Source of the DNA: Hyphodiscus hymeniophilus
Taxonomy: Eukaryota > Ascomycota > Leotiomycetes > Helotiales > Hyphodiscaceae
Assembly: GCA_016508695.1 (NCBI GenBank)
Contig: VNKQ01000016.1
Coordinates: 868,001 to 932,000 of the forward strand
DNA length: 64,000 bases
Direction: 5' to 3'
Below the pieces are notes generated by a model that did no database searches, was not told the origin of the DNA, and saw nothing but the letters and a program-made list of their open reading frames with translations. Every line of letters begins with the position of its first letter. Positions within the stretch are counted from its first letter, which is position 1. The position numbers and the translations under genes are program-made. Positions 44,124-56,060 of this stretch are shown in pieces.

Positions 44124-47011
44124 GATGGATGCGAAGTGCTTCTCGTGGTGGAAGGAGAGAGTTTTCTTCGCCAACGAGGCAGCTTGAGCGGGAGAGGAGA
44201 AAGGTCCTAGTCTCTCGAGGTTGAGCTGTGGAGGGGTGAAGAACGGGTTAAAAAGAGCAGTCAAGCGACCGTCTCGGCTACGATAGGGAAAGATACGAAA
44301 GCAATTTCCAATTTCCAGTCCCAACTCCCCACTTGCGACATCCAATGCTGTAGAACCTTCACGGCCTGGATATGCAGGAGTAGGGGGTGAAAGCAATGGG
44401 TTTGTTTGTCTATTTATATTACTTTTGTTTTCATTTTTGTTCATTTTTGTTCTTGTTTCTGTCTTTGTTTTCAACTACTGGTTACTATTTGCTTTTGAGA
44501 AAGCGCCTACTTCTCCGAGAGACTCAAGAGAGACATCAACATCACACCTTCTGCATCTGGATTCCGAATGGTTGAAAGCCGATCAGACCCCACGGGCATG
44601 TTACAAGCGTACAACCTCTAAGGTTCTACTGTAGGTGTTCACATAGCGTTGGGGTGCCGCTTTTTGACTCTATTGGCAGTGGGAAGCGCGAAGAAAGCGG
44701 TGCGTTTCAGACCGTTGTGAATCCCCTCGTGAAGAGGGGAGTTTCTCTACAACATACTGTATTGCATGCACCAGGAAGTATCCAGGGGAGCCTCCAATAT
44801 GGGCATCAAGGAGAGGAGGAGTTGTACAAGCTTGCTGTTAGCGACTGGAGACGGAGGAGCTATAACGTGAAGTTGATATCCTTTTGATAGATGACTTGAA
44901 TCTTTGCTTGTTGGACTTGTACCATGATGATTTATTTGGCTCTTTCTATGAAGATTCATCGGTTGATGGTCGCAGACTAAAGCACAAGAAGCATTTGTTT
45001 ATTTGACCGGCCACGACAAGCATTTGAGAGAGCAAGGGACGGGAGGGGAGGGTGAATGTGTTGTGTGGCTGTCGATTTCGCGGACAAATCTCTCCCCCAT
45101 GACGCCAGCGACAGGGGCAGCAAAGACCCCATGCTCGACGTCATCTCACATGGCGCTTATGCAGTGTGAGGCAATCAGAAGTCCGACCTCCAGCCACATC
45201 ATCGCCCCAGTGTCTTGGCACAGACACTGTACTATCAGCCGAGGAAGGACAATGCGAAAGGGGGGTTGCTTGCTTGCACATATTTCAGAGATGAGATCCC
45301 CAAGGAAAAGAAACTCTCTTTGTTGACCGTCGACAGTCTCTCGAGTCTGGAACTTCTCTTCCCTTTTCTCTGGGCTTGCTTTTAAAGAGGCAGACCCCAT
45401 GGACTCGATATGTCAACCATCAAGAATGACCCAAAAGGGGTTTCGGATAAAGATGCCGTATCCCCCCTTCTTAGAGACAGGCTGAGAATGCTCGGAGACG
45501 ATGCGCCGCGCTCCGACCAGAGAAGATAGGTACAGTGGAGATTCAGAATTCCAGAGTCCAATAATACGAAGTAAAGCGGGAAGGGCTAAGCGGGCATTGT
45601 CAGGATCATGGACTCTGGATTGTTCTCTCGACTGTTCAACCAATGGCAACAAACATTCCATTTTCCCTTCTGTTTCTTGTTACCGGCGGATCCATCAACC
45701 TAATAATGAGGTTTCCGAGAGGTTCCCGAGAGGACGCTCGGGAGTTGGAAGGTAGCCAGAGCTACAGAGATTCTCAACGACGGCAGAGAGGCCAGTAAGC
45801 GAGCCGACAATTCATGTTGACGAATCGCCGATACTGTAAGGTGGGATGCATCAGCAAGTGCCAAGGAAGGTTCTTTCCGGCAACGGCTACACGGGTCGAC
45901 CACTCGGCAAGCGCTTGATGAGCCCTCGATCTCAAGGTGGAAATGTTGCATAGCTCCTACTTCCTTGGGAATCCGACACGACTATGGGATGAACATTTGA
46001 CAGAGTACTCTACGGTGCTAGCTGCGTGTCCGTTTGTCTTCCCGCAGAAGCCCCGTTGTACACAAGAATATTTCTCAGCATTTATGTCTTACAAAGAGTC
46101 AAGGAGATCTCATCTGAAACATCACACTGCATAACGCAAGTCTAGACGCTTCTGGAGTCTATCTGTGTTCGCTTGTTGAGTCCCTCGAGATCATTTTGTC
46201 AAATTTGTTACGGAGAGAGGCTTTTGGATGCGGCTGTTCGCTGAAGACCCTATGAGTCGCACAAGTCATAGACCCTGTTTCTATGACTCTTTTGCTGGTT
46301 CAAGACGTTCAACGTTGCTTTCAGACCAAGTCAGCTTGTGGGTGGGTATTACCATCTTAGAATATTCAGCATGTGAGGAGACTTGATGTTAGGATGGGAT
46401 AGGGCACGCAAAGTTGTTGGGCGGTTCCTTCCACATTCTGCATCATCCCAAGAGGAGTGAAAACCCCTGCCCAAGGACTATCGTTCAATCTTGGACCGCA
46501 ATTCCAGTCGGAATTTGGGGTCCCACAATGGTAGATGGCAAGGCGTGCGTGCAGGAACCAGGGATTATTCAAGATACCCGATGTTTGAGTGTTTTTTGAG
46601 CCTCATTATCTTCAGATCTACAATCACTATCCTGGTGATGATCCTTCTTACTTCCTTTTCCCCGGGCCAGAATCTGCGTTGATTATATGCCCACACGTTA
46701 AATCCGGGTCTACGTGGGCATATTCCGCCAATAATGGAACTTTCGATTTGGTTCGGGATCATAATCAACGCAAATGAGGGGTAGTCATAGAAAGCCTCCA
46801 CAACAGTTCCAAGAGGTCTTCGTTTAAGGAGCCCAAAATTGGAGAAAGTCCTTGGCAATGGCGGGGTAGACCAAGCCTTGTGGTGGATCACCGGGAATAA
46901 GAACCTGCGCGGGGTATTACAAGAAGGTATAAATCCCGGAAAGACCCTGATGAGGTATTCCATTCATGATTATCCCTTATCAGCTCCTATTCATAATCTT
47001 AGATATCAAAT
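44124..47011. other. Gene-poor region, 2.9 kb
   Basis: No gene recognised. It includes a T/G-rich tract of repeated TTTTGTTC units near 44425-44470, the presumed YPD1 promoter, and a minus-strand frame of 132 codons (46565-46963) without motifs. A TATAAA at 46929-46934 lies about 80 bases before the hydrolase start. Confidence 0.45.
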
Positions 47012-48017
47012 ATGGCAAATACAAAGACAGTTCATGTTCCTCATCTGGGTGGTATCGATGTTGGGTTTGTTCCCCTCTTCGTAACGGACATGAGCTCTGC
47101 TGACTATTGTCAGATACCAGATGCCTCATCCTTACAATCCAAGCAAACCCACCTTGGTTCTAGTCAATTCCTTTACGACCAGCTCGGAGCTCTATAAAAG
47201 TCAGTATGCAAATAAGGAGCTGACTGACACCATGAACCTTCTGGCAATAGAGCTCCTTGGCCACGGCAAGACACGGACCAAGGCCGAGAATTTCACTTAC
47301 TGGGACACTGCGCTCATGAATTTGCAAGTGCTGGACGCACTTGGAATCAAGAAGGCTTTCGTTCTTGGCACCAGTCAAGGCGGATGGATCACAGCACGCA
47401 TGGCTTTATTAGGACCAGACAAGATCGAGGGTATCATTCCACTCGGGACTTCAATGGTGAGATTTCTAAACCTGTCGTCTCAACAAAAAAGCGCTGAACT
47501 GGAATTTTAGGATTTTGAGTCTGAACGGACCCGTAAGCTAGGCTGCTGGGATGGTTTCGAGGCCTGCACAGGACCCATAAACGCATGGACGACTACTAAG
47601 TCCACTCCTGACTTCAAGCCCGACCTCGACTACTGCGACTTTCTCATCGACATTGGCTTCGGCAAGGACTGTTCATCCGAAACCCGAACTTTCTGGCAGA
47701 GGACTATCCAGGCCAATTATCAAGGCGATGATGGACGCCGTCGTGCTAGGATGGCTGCCATCAACCTTCGAGAGAGGGATGGACTTCATGGACGACTGTT
47801 CGATATTTACTGCCCAGTGCTTTGGCTTCATGGAACCGCCGATGTTGTGTACTCGGTCAGCAATGCAGAAGAGGAGATCAAACTGTTTGTGAATGCGAAG
47901 TCTGCTGAGCTGGTTACTGTTCCAGACGGAGCTCATTTCTTGAGTGCTTCGCATCCAGATGTGGTTGACAAAGCTTTGATAAATTTTGTCACTCGTTGGG
48001 CGAACAAGCATATCTGA
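47012..48017 (+). CDS. Alpha/beta hydrolase
   Basis: Three exons, best model join(47012..47068,47121..47456,47511..48017); 299 residues. The catalytic triad is visible: Ser104 in GTSQGGW, Asp242 in HGTADVVYS and His273 in DGAHFLS. An oxyanion-loop-like NSFTT and LLGHGKT precede it. The protein lacks a signal peptide, so it is likely cytosolic. It resembles fungal hydrolases of the carboxylester/haloperoxidase fold with unknown natural substrates. The first intron is uncertain: a GT at 47069 gives IDVGF joined to MPHPY, which resembles relatives, but its donor (GTTCCC) is weak; the stronger donor GTAACG at 47081 leaves a 40-base intron and adds VPLF. Both keep the frame. No pathway neighbour is evident. 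Confidence 0.85.
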
Positions 48018-48279
48018 ATCCTATCTAAATGTGCCATATGTAGAAGAGAATTTCAATGATCTTTACCATTATGCATCACCGGTACATGTCGAGGCAAATC
48101 AAGCTGCCAGTTCCCCCAATCTAGTATGGGCCTCAGCCTCGTCTCGCTTAATTGCGCGGAGCACTGCATCAGGCACCGACATTCAACGCTCCACGAAGCA
48201 CCCTTGGTACCCATCTCCTAGTTTCAAACCTCACCACGATGTCCCCAAGACTCTCCATATACGCTTCCGTTCCACGACC

Positions 48280-50147
48280 ATGAGCGAAAAGAAAGCCCCT
48301 CGCTCCGTGCGAGGGACCGGGACCGGGACCGGGAAATCCCCCATCGCAACCCCACCACGCGCCGCAACGGGCGGACGCTCTCGAACCGATCACCACGACG
48401 ACAACGCTTCCACGAAATCCACCAAAAGCACCCCCGACACCAATGCCTCGGATGCAGAGGACGAGAGTCTCGAGAATGCCAAGGACAAGGAAATCGCGGG
48501 GCTGAAGAGGGAGCTGGCGACCATGGAAGACGAGTTCGAGCGGGAGCTTACCCAGCTATCCCACAAGCTCACGAACGAGAGCGAGACGGCGGTGTTCTGG
48601 CAGCAGAAGCACTCGGCGCTGAACCAGAACTTCCTGAAGACCGACACGGACCTGCGGCTCCTGCGGCAGGAGCTGGGCGGGGTGGTGAAGGAGAGGGAGG
48701 AGCGGGACAGGGACATCAAGACGAGGATCAGCTCGCTGATGCTGGATCGGGACGCGTTCCGAGAGGCGTACAATGAGGCCATGGGGGAGCTGAGGGGGAA
48801 GGACGAGATGATCAAGGCGCTCCAGGGGCAGGTGTGGGGGCTGAAGAGCTTCGTGAGCTCGAGCTCCAAGATGGATGAGCAGGTTACGGATGAGGCCTTT
48901 GGCGAGCGCATGCAGAGGCTGGGCAATGGGTTGCAGAACTGGGTCATCACGGGGTTCAGGAGGGCGAAGATTGGTATGTTGATTCTCTCTTGTGATGGCC
49001 ACAATCTGCTTTGGAGGATCTCAAATACTACCTGGCTTCCGTCAGTCACGTTTTCAAAGATTACCCAGTCCACTTCCACTCTATCTTCATCATTCATATC
49101 TATTGTGATTTTCGAACATTTTGGCAGCTTTTCAAGTCAAAACAGAAACCAAGCTGGTACGCTGGGCACTGCTCCTCTCAAACTTTGCTCTTTCTCCATG
49201 TGTATACTTTCAATATTTGGCTGGTATTACTCGGATTATTGAAAGAAATAGAACCCTGATCCTTGGTCATGCAATAGATGGGGATTCTCAATAAATGAGC
49301 ATCATGGGTGGAAGCACAGCGAAAATTGAGTGGGGAAAAGAATTGGCTGCACTGGTCGAAATTCTTAGCCCTTGAGATTGCTCTCTTTATTATCATGCGG
49401 CTCTATGAACAAATCTGACTCTGAGGATAGACGTAGAAAAAGCCAGTGGTGAGACAAAAGACCAGCTATTACAACTGGTCCCCACCTACGAAATTTTAGC
49501 AACATCATCCAAAGTTCATCTCATCCAATCACTGGTATCACGTCTTCTGGTCGACCGTATATTCAACGTATATTTCATCGGGATATTAAAAGAACATGCC
49601 GACGACCTGATCAAGGTCGAGAAATACCTTACCGAATTTGGTGAGACAGTGAACCTCCGTCCTATTTGAACTGTAGCTGATTGGCATAGGCTCTGCAGAA
49701 AGCATGAACCAATGGCGTTCAGCGACACTCGCAATTCTTCGAAAAGAAGCACCCCAAAAACTGCAGAAAGAAACGTATGCGGTGACAGAAGCCATCGTAA
49801 AGCAAGTAAACACCGTCATGGGCGCCATAAGCGATGTCCAGAGCTCAGAAACGAGAGACCAATCCCTGCGAGCGTTCGTCGCCAGTTCCATCGAGTTGGC
49901 TCGCTTACTGCGAGTACAGAAAGCAGTGTTTAGCGTGATCATGCCTTCGATAGAGGCCCATCAGAGAACGATGTTTGATGCGGAGACTATGGAGGATGTT
50001 GGCGGCGAGGATGAAGATACGTTGCACGAGCGCGAGATCAGATGTGTGACCTTTCCTGGGATTATCAAGAACGGGGATGAGAATGGAGAGAGGGGCCATC
50101 TGAGAAACGTTGTTGCCAAAGTGAGAGTGCTTTGTGCTCCTGATTGA
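48280..50147 (+). CDS. Uncharacterised fungal coiled-coil protein
   Basis: Three exons, join(48280..48973,49431..49640,49690..50147), phases agree; 453 residues. I do not recognise a named family. Residues 1-60 are disordered and include a (GT)n stretch coded by GGGACC repeats near 48314-48335. Residues about 62-190 are a continuous charged heptad-like helix (EIAGLKRELATMEDEFEREL, then LRLLRQELGGVVKEREERDR), a likely coiled coil. The C-terminal half is globular and helical (LLQLVPTYEILATSSKVHLIQ, YFIGILKEHADDL, MNQWRSATLAIL). The first intron is 457 bases, an outlier in this window; it is supported by phase and by the join FRRAKIDVEKASGETKDQ. It starts about 260 bases after the hydrolase stop on the same strand. 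Confidence 0.72.
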
Positions 50148-51795
50148 GGGGCCATGGAACGCAGGAAGAAGGAGGGAATCGAAGGGCTCGAGATTCGGAA
50201 ACGGACGTTTGATTCCAAGGTCCTGGCCTGTAGTCGCATAGATGACGACGCACGCCGGTCAGACAACATTTGTACCCCTCCATGAGTGGTTGAACGTCGA
50301 TTCACCGTCAAAAAAATTGAGACTATTGTCTGGCCAAGAAGCGGTCAGAGAAGAGCACCAAGGGAACGATGGTTGGACACACGTGATAAACTCTCTCAGC
50401 GTCTCCTGGTGCTCTTTGCTGTCCCTATGTTTCCTAGAGGGGGTCCGAGTATGCAAGGTTTTACGGGGAGAGTTGGGCCGGCTGAGGCTCTGTTGTTAAA
50501 ATGTGGCTCTCTCGAGGTGTGGTTGGGCGGTACGGCCAAGTTTCTGCAGGTAATTCCGCATTGAGATGGATGGGCATATACTGCTTTGGTTTCAAGGAAT
50601 CCGCGAAAGTTCGCTCTTGAAGGGGTAGGTCCACGCCACGCCACAGGCAACACCCCAAAGCCTCAAGAGAGACGTAAATGCCACGGCTTTTTCCATTGCT
50701 GACCGAGATCTGTTTCCATGATGCTGTCCTCCTTGCAGCAATGTAACTCGTTGCCAGAACTCCTTGGCTCCTCATGAGCATCCTTGGCCTGCAGAATAGA
50801 TCTGGTGACAACGAACTTGTTGATATGCTCTACAATTCGCCCTTGAACTCGTATTTGGAATAACGGCAGCGAGTAAAAGTGACAGGAAACATGAAGAAGA
50901 GGCGGTGAAGACAGAAAACGACTGCAGCCTTGTTGTTGTCGTGTTTGTCGTGTCTTTCAAGGAGGCCGTTCTTCAGGTCTATGCACCGGCTACGTGCATG
51001 TAGGACGGGAAGCAACATGAATGCATGGATGTCCGACACCTCCAACTTTCCATTCGGTTCCAGAGTAAGGACATTCGTCTTCGAGTCCCAAAGGTACTGG
51101 AAATGTGGGAGTGCGCTTCATCGGATGTGCTACCGCACCAGTGAAGCCAGTGAGGTCGTCGACCAAGCAGAGGCGGTATGTACGGACGAACATATGCAGT
51201 GTTGTGGATTCCTTCGAACCACAAGCCCTAAAAAGTATCCATCAAGCCGGACTTGAGTAAGTAATATGACTCTCGATTGTGGTGTCTCGTGCCTGTTCGA
51301 TTGGGGGCACCGCCGTAGGATTTTCGCCGATTTCTCGACACCATTAAAACCAGCGGTCTCTCCCCTCGCCAGAACCCATTGAATTTGCTTTCTGTCAACA
51401 AGTCCATGGACTACCACTGCGCTTCATTATATGGCGCCGAATTGATCCATTGAGGACCTCGAATTTGCTCGAAGTTGCCTTTGCCGTTACACACGTGCGG
51501 TTCGGATCGTACAGTAGCGAGCTTCTCCAGCGTCATTTCTACCAACACGGGCATCTGCACCTTCGCAGCCAAAACACCCGCATTCTGGTTTGGGATCTGG
51601 CAGAGAAAGCGGGCTTGCCCAGCTTCAACTCCATATCGAACAGAACCCTTTTATATTCATAGCAGCAATTTCGGACTGGCTCCCCATCCATCCCTTCAAC
51701 TTCTTATCGCTGCGTTTTCCTTTCTCCACCCCGCATCTCATTGATTTGAAGCTGGTGACGCTTTCCCCCGACTTCTTGCGAAGACAGACGAGAAC
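50148..51795. other. Intergenic, no gene recognised
   Basis: It holds frames of up to 116 codons on both strands without motifs. The region near 51500-51790 is pyrimidine-rich and is the likely leader of the downstream gene. Confidence 0.45.
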
Positions 51796-52665
51796 ATGAA
51801 TTCGATCGAGAGAACCCAGTATCTATACCTGGACAACCACGACGGACCCAGAGTTCCAGAACTTACACCATCAATCGAACGACCTGCACTGCCAGCAAAG
51901 TTACAGAGACGCCGCCCTACCCCTCCATCACTGCCATCAGTGAAGAGATCTGATAGCGAAACATCCACGGCCTCATCCACGAGTAGATATAACGGTAGCG
52001 ATAGTAGCCTTGGACGGACGGATTCGCTGTCGACTACTGCCACTTCTATCAGTGCTGCACCTCCCTGGCACTTCCCGACCCTGATCCAACACATGGCCAC
52101 GCATCCCTACGACTATGGGTACTGTCTGCCATGCGAGTTTGTCTTCGTAGATTGCAAAATGCGATTCCATCCTTCGCAGTTCGAAGAATGGGTTTCCCAT
52201 TCTGTTTCACATCTGGGCAACTCTCTTCCTCAGAAAGCGATCTGCACGTTTTGCGATGATACCGACGGCGTCTTCGAGAGTAACGGCGATACTCTGTTGA
52301 ACTGGCGTGAGCGGATGCTCCATATCCGAAGCCACCTCCAAGACTTGGAACCCTTCGAGCATATACGACCTGATTATTGGGTTATCAAACACATGTGGGA
52401 GAACAGGCTCATCAGTCGTGAAGACTTTGAACATGCACTGAAGGGCACTGAGCGTCCGCCTTGCGAGAACTTGTATCCTCTTGATTATGAAAGGCCAGAA
52501 GCAAGACTGCAGAAGGAGAGGGACTTACAACAACCAGTCGACTTGGCGGAGGAGAAGAAACACATGAGGAAGGAAACAAGGAAAAGAAAGAGCAAAGGCA
52601 GGACTCACGGACTGTCACACTCACATCCATCCCGAAGAGCCCATATCCAAATCTGGTCGACCTAG
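51796..52665 (+). CDS. Uncharacterised protein with Cys/His cluster
   Basis: Single exon, 289 residues. I do not recognise the family. Residues 1-90 are Ser/Thr/Pro-rich and presumably disordered. Residues about 93-185 contain regularly placed Cys and His: WHFPTLIQHMATH, then CLPCEFVFVDC, a WVSHSVSHL helix, CTFCDD, and HIRSHL. This resembles two degenerate C2H2-type fingers, typical of fungal proteins annotated as zinc-finger-like and of unknown role. The C-terminal 60 residues are strongly basic (KKHMRKETRKRKSKGR), a possible nuclear-localisation signal. The start was chosen as the first ATG in frame, after a pyrimidine-rich leader. Confidence 0.65.
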   Translation: MNSIERTQYLYLDNHDGPRVPELTPSIERPALPAKLQRRRPTPPSLPSVKRSDSETSTASSTSRYNGSDSSLGRTDSLSTTATSISAAPPWHFPTLIQHMATHPYDYGYCLPCEFVFVDCKMRFHPSQFEEWVSHSVSHLGNSLPQKAICTFCDDTDGVFESNGDTLLNWRERMLHIRSHLQDLEPFEHIRPDYWVIKHMWENRLISREDFEHALKGTERPPCENLYPLDYERPEARLQKERDLQQPVDLAEEKKHMRKETRKRKSKGRTHGLSHSHPSRRAHIQIWST

Positions 52666-53392
52666 AAATGACGGTGTGACGGCAAGACATGAGCGGTGTA
52701 AGGAGGCGCGCTGTGTTTCGCATCACTGGATGATCCTTGACAATAACCTACTCTAATTCTTGCGCGTGTCTGTTGGAGAACAGAACGGCTTGAAATTATA
52801 CCAAAAGTTTGAGCAAAGCAAATTGTTTTCGTTTGTGGCTGAGGCCTCGAGTGGCGACTCCTCGGCGTGGTCCGATCCACCAGAATTATCTATATTTCCT
52901 CGACACGCATGTATTTGACTTTTTTCTTACTGTAGGTGCTACGACGCTGGACGCAGGTACCCGTTCATTTAGGCTCAGGTTCGCCATGAGGCAGATTTTG
53001 GTTCTCGGCAATGGCACAGTCAGCCTGATGGTGCACAAGCTCTTCGAACCCCTCGTGACCGTTCAGCTTTGCATTTGGAATCTTGTGGTTGGCGTTTCGA
53101 GGGAGGGTCTTGTAACGATCAGAAAACACGTTGACGAAAAGTTTCATGTCTGTTTCTTATACCCATTTCAGCGTGTTTCTCAGATAGATCCCCAGCTTTG
53201 TTGTCTTGATATTGAGTTCGGATGCTTGAATCCGACTCACCAACTACTAGTATATTTTCAATTTACACTCATGACCTTTTGCGGACCACATATAGTGTGC
53301 GAACTCAATATGGAACGTTGTGATTCCTGATACTTTTCGATAAACCCGAAACCCAACCCGTGTAGTTTCGAGTTTTGTGAAACAGATGGCGA

Positions 53393-53629
53393 TCATAAAT
53401 TGGACGCCATGAGGCCACACCACGATGACTCTTGACAAGCAGATGAAATGGCGGGTGAGTGATGTACAAGCATGAGGGGTGTTCGGCCGAATCGGGTAAT
53501 CATGCAAATATATTCAGTGGTTAGGACCTCCGCCCAAAAGGTTTCTCCTGGGGACTTCCCATAACGGTTATGTAGCCAGAGATGCTGGAACGTAAGGCAT
53601 AGAATACTTATATCAATATAGGGGCCCAC
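53393..53629 (-). mobile_element. Possible Copia integrase remnant
   Basis: The minus-strand frame contains FWAEVLTTEYI, followed by RTPL. This resembles the FWAEAL-T-YI block of Ty1/Copia integrases, where RTP follows about ten residues later. The match is short and the surroundings are not recognisable, so this is tentative. Confidence 0.2.
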
Positions 53630-55814
53630 GAGCTGAAAGAAGACGCAACGACACAGCCGTTGTCGGCCATCAGTTCCTCAGCAGCCCTTCTCCACGCAGC
53701 AGCTATGCGGACAATGTTTCACGCCATTTAGACTCCAATGCATGGTATGTACCAAGTAGATTATAGGATCCCTGGAACTTCAATTTAAGTGGCTGTCATG
53801 CAAAGACAGAGTCGAGTCATATTGCCTCTATTCACGGTACACAGCCTCGCCGCTCTTTTACCAAAGCACAGAGCGGGGACGTCTTGCCTCCCCAGCCATC
53901 AATCTCGTGCGAAAATGTTTCCTCCGATTTACTATACTATGATCTTAAGTTCTGATGTTACAAGGCTCAAACTCGATAGGCTGACTGGGTAAGAATTGAT
54001 GCTCCTATGCTTCGCGCTCGCCTCAGTGTCCAAAATCACTCCTATTGGTCAAAGACAGTTTGCCTTACATTGCTGCCCAAGCTTCCCCAATACAACTTCA
54101 CAAAACTCTAGTAGAAGATAGGCTCTATTCTGAAGAAGGGAAGACAGTATGCTTTGCCACGTACACTCCAGCAAGACTGCAGTAGTTATCCGGATGGATT
54201 ATCCTCGGAGGAAGTGGGCGCCTTTGCAGGCCCAACTTCACTTCTCATCTCTTTCCCCCACGAGCGGCTGCTTTCTGTCAAGCAACTCTGATCTCTCAGT
54301 ATACATTTTTTCCCTATGGAGTAAACGACAAGACTGAGCAGCAGAACAGGCTTGATTCCAGAGAAGTATTTTGACTGCCATCAGACGCTGTAGAAACCCC
54401 AGTGGTATGAAGACCCTGGCCACGAAGAATTGAATGCTCAACAATACGAGATAGGAGATATATAAGGTGTACCCACTGAAGCTCCTAGTATATAACTCTC
54501 AACCCACCATCGTCGAAATCACGATCCTTACATCCGCCAATAACTCCGCCAATCGACAGACGAAGGCGGCAAGGCATTACCTCTGAACGCCCCCTACCTT
54601 GACAAGCAATACGATCCCGACTTAGAACCGTTCTATTTTACAGCGGTTCAGTTTTTGACCAAGTACGAGCTTGAATTTGGGATGATGAAATATATGGGAC
54701 GGAAAGGAGCGTCTGTGTGTCCATGTCTGAAATGATGCCCAACACATCCCCACTTTGAAGTTATCTTCTGCGGGGAGAGGTTCAATTTCAATATATGATG
54801 AAAGTGCTCTAATTGATAGTTTCAGCATGATGCCTGGGTATAAAGCAACGTCGAATGTAAGCCAAGACAATATTTCCAATGTTGAACTCGATGAAGCCCT
54901 CAATACCGAGACCCCCAACCCGCTTTTGGGGACAGCTGGGGACAATCATTTGGAAATGCAACAACGTTCCTGACATATAATTCTGGTGCTTACGGCATTC
55001 AACTTCAAGTTTGAGAATATAGAAGCAAATAGGTGACTTCACCTCTGCCCAGCTTGTGTAAATCCAATATCACGTCAAGAAAGTAGGGATAATATCCACA
55101 ATGTTTGATAATAATCCACATAGGCTCAATCCTTCAGACTCATTATTCAGATATTCATTGTCATGTCCACTGCACAGTGGAAAAGTGATGCTATTGTGCT
55201 ACAAGTGAATGAGGCTCCTTTTCGAGAAAGTAACATCCTCACAAAAAGTCAGAATGCTCACTCCAAGGAAAGCTCGAACCGGGGCAACTTAACAAACCGA
55301 AATAAGAACCAAGGAGGCCTACCTCATGATGGCATTCTGTATCTGCCCACCTGAAGTTTCAAGCAGGATTACCATCGATAGCACCTCCTCCGTCGTTACT
55401 TCGCCAACCTTCTCTGCGACTTGACAAAACTTTGCAATGGGCAATGATAGCAAGAAGGGTTGAGATAAAGCACATCCAAAAGGCTAAGAACTGTTCGAAA
55501 TGCGAAGTGAGACTGTGGTTGCTTCTGGAGCTGCAGCTGGCTGGAAGACCGGGACTAATTTCTGAGTACACTGAACTGCTTCGAGTAGAGACTGAGCTCA
55601 GGATAGGTTGGATGTGATTGGAGCATTGAACCCAATGTATAACGAGGGCTTCTCTCACTTCAGCAACCGTCCAATCCGGTCACTCCAATGCCACGTTCTT
55701 CTATCCGCGCCACGCCTTCATATCCGATCAAACCCGCGCAAACATCGTCAACCCATAATACCTATATATCTCAAAATAAACATTTTGGTTATCACGAACT
55801 GGGGTACCATAGCT

Positions 55815-56060
55815 CAACACATACTCGGGTTGAGCGAGAGTTGCTACCTGACCAACAGTAAGATGAACACAACCGACTGGGCCACTCGACGGCCTTGTTC
55901 AGTCTTATATATACCTGGATAAAGTAAAATCCACCAGGGTTTTCTTCCTGCGAACTTCGGTTCGCAGTTTCTTTTGCTTCTGTTGTTTTTTTGATCTTCA
56001 CTTTGATACTTTTGTTGTTTACTTTTTGACGAGTTGATGGGACGCGTTAATGGATAGAAG
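55815..56060 (+). mobile_element. LTR-like segment with TATA tract and UUCG hairpin
   Basis: It contains TATATATA (55906-55913), a perfect 8-bp hairpin 35 bases downstream (55948-55967), and T-rich runs after it. This order is reminiscent of the U3-R-U5 arrangement of a fungal retrotransposon LTR. No matching second copy, terminal dinucleotides or target duplication were confirmed. Confidence 0.25.
55948..55967 (+). other. Perfect 8-bp hairpin closed by a cUUCGg loop
   Basis: The arms CTGCGAAC and GTTCGCAG enclose TTCG. As RNA, C(UUCG)G is an exceptionally stable tetraloop. Confidence 0.9.

Noticed and set aside
44124..44474. Upstream in-frame extension of YPD1
   Set aside because: It codes low-complexity Lys/Asn/Thr-rich sequence (from TTTTGTTC repeats) and is not expected in this family.
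46565..46963. 132-codon minus-strand frame upstream of the hydrolase
   Set aside because: No motif, and no splice-linked neighbour that would extend it into a recognisable protein.
52809..53330. 173-codon plus-strand frame
   Set aside because: It has no recognisable motif, unusual composition (rich in Leu, Phe, Cys), and competes with a 60-codon minus-strand frame that looks equally plausible.
55250..55300. tRNA-like GGTTCGAGC on the minus strand near 55273
   Set aside because: The T-arm stem does not pair and no D-arm or anticodon stem follows.
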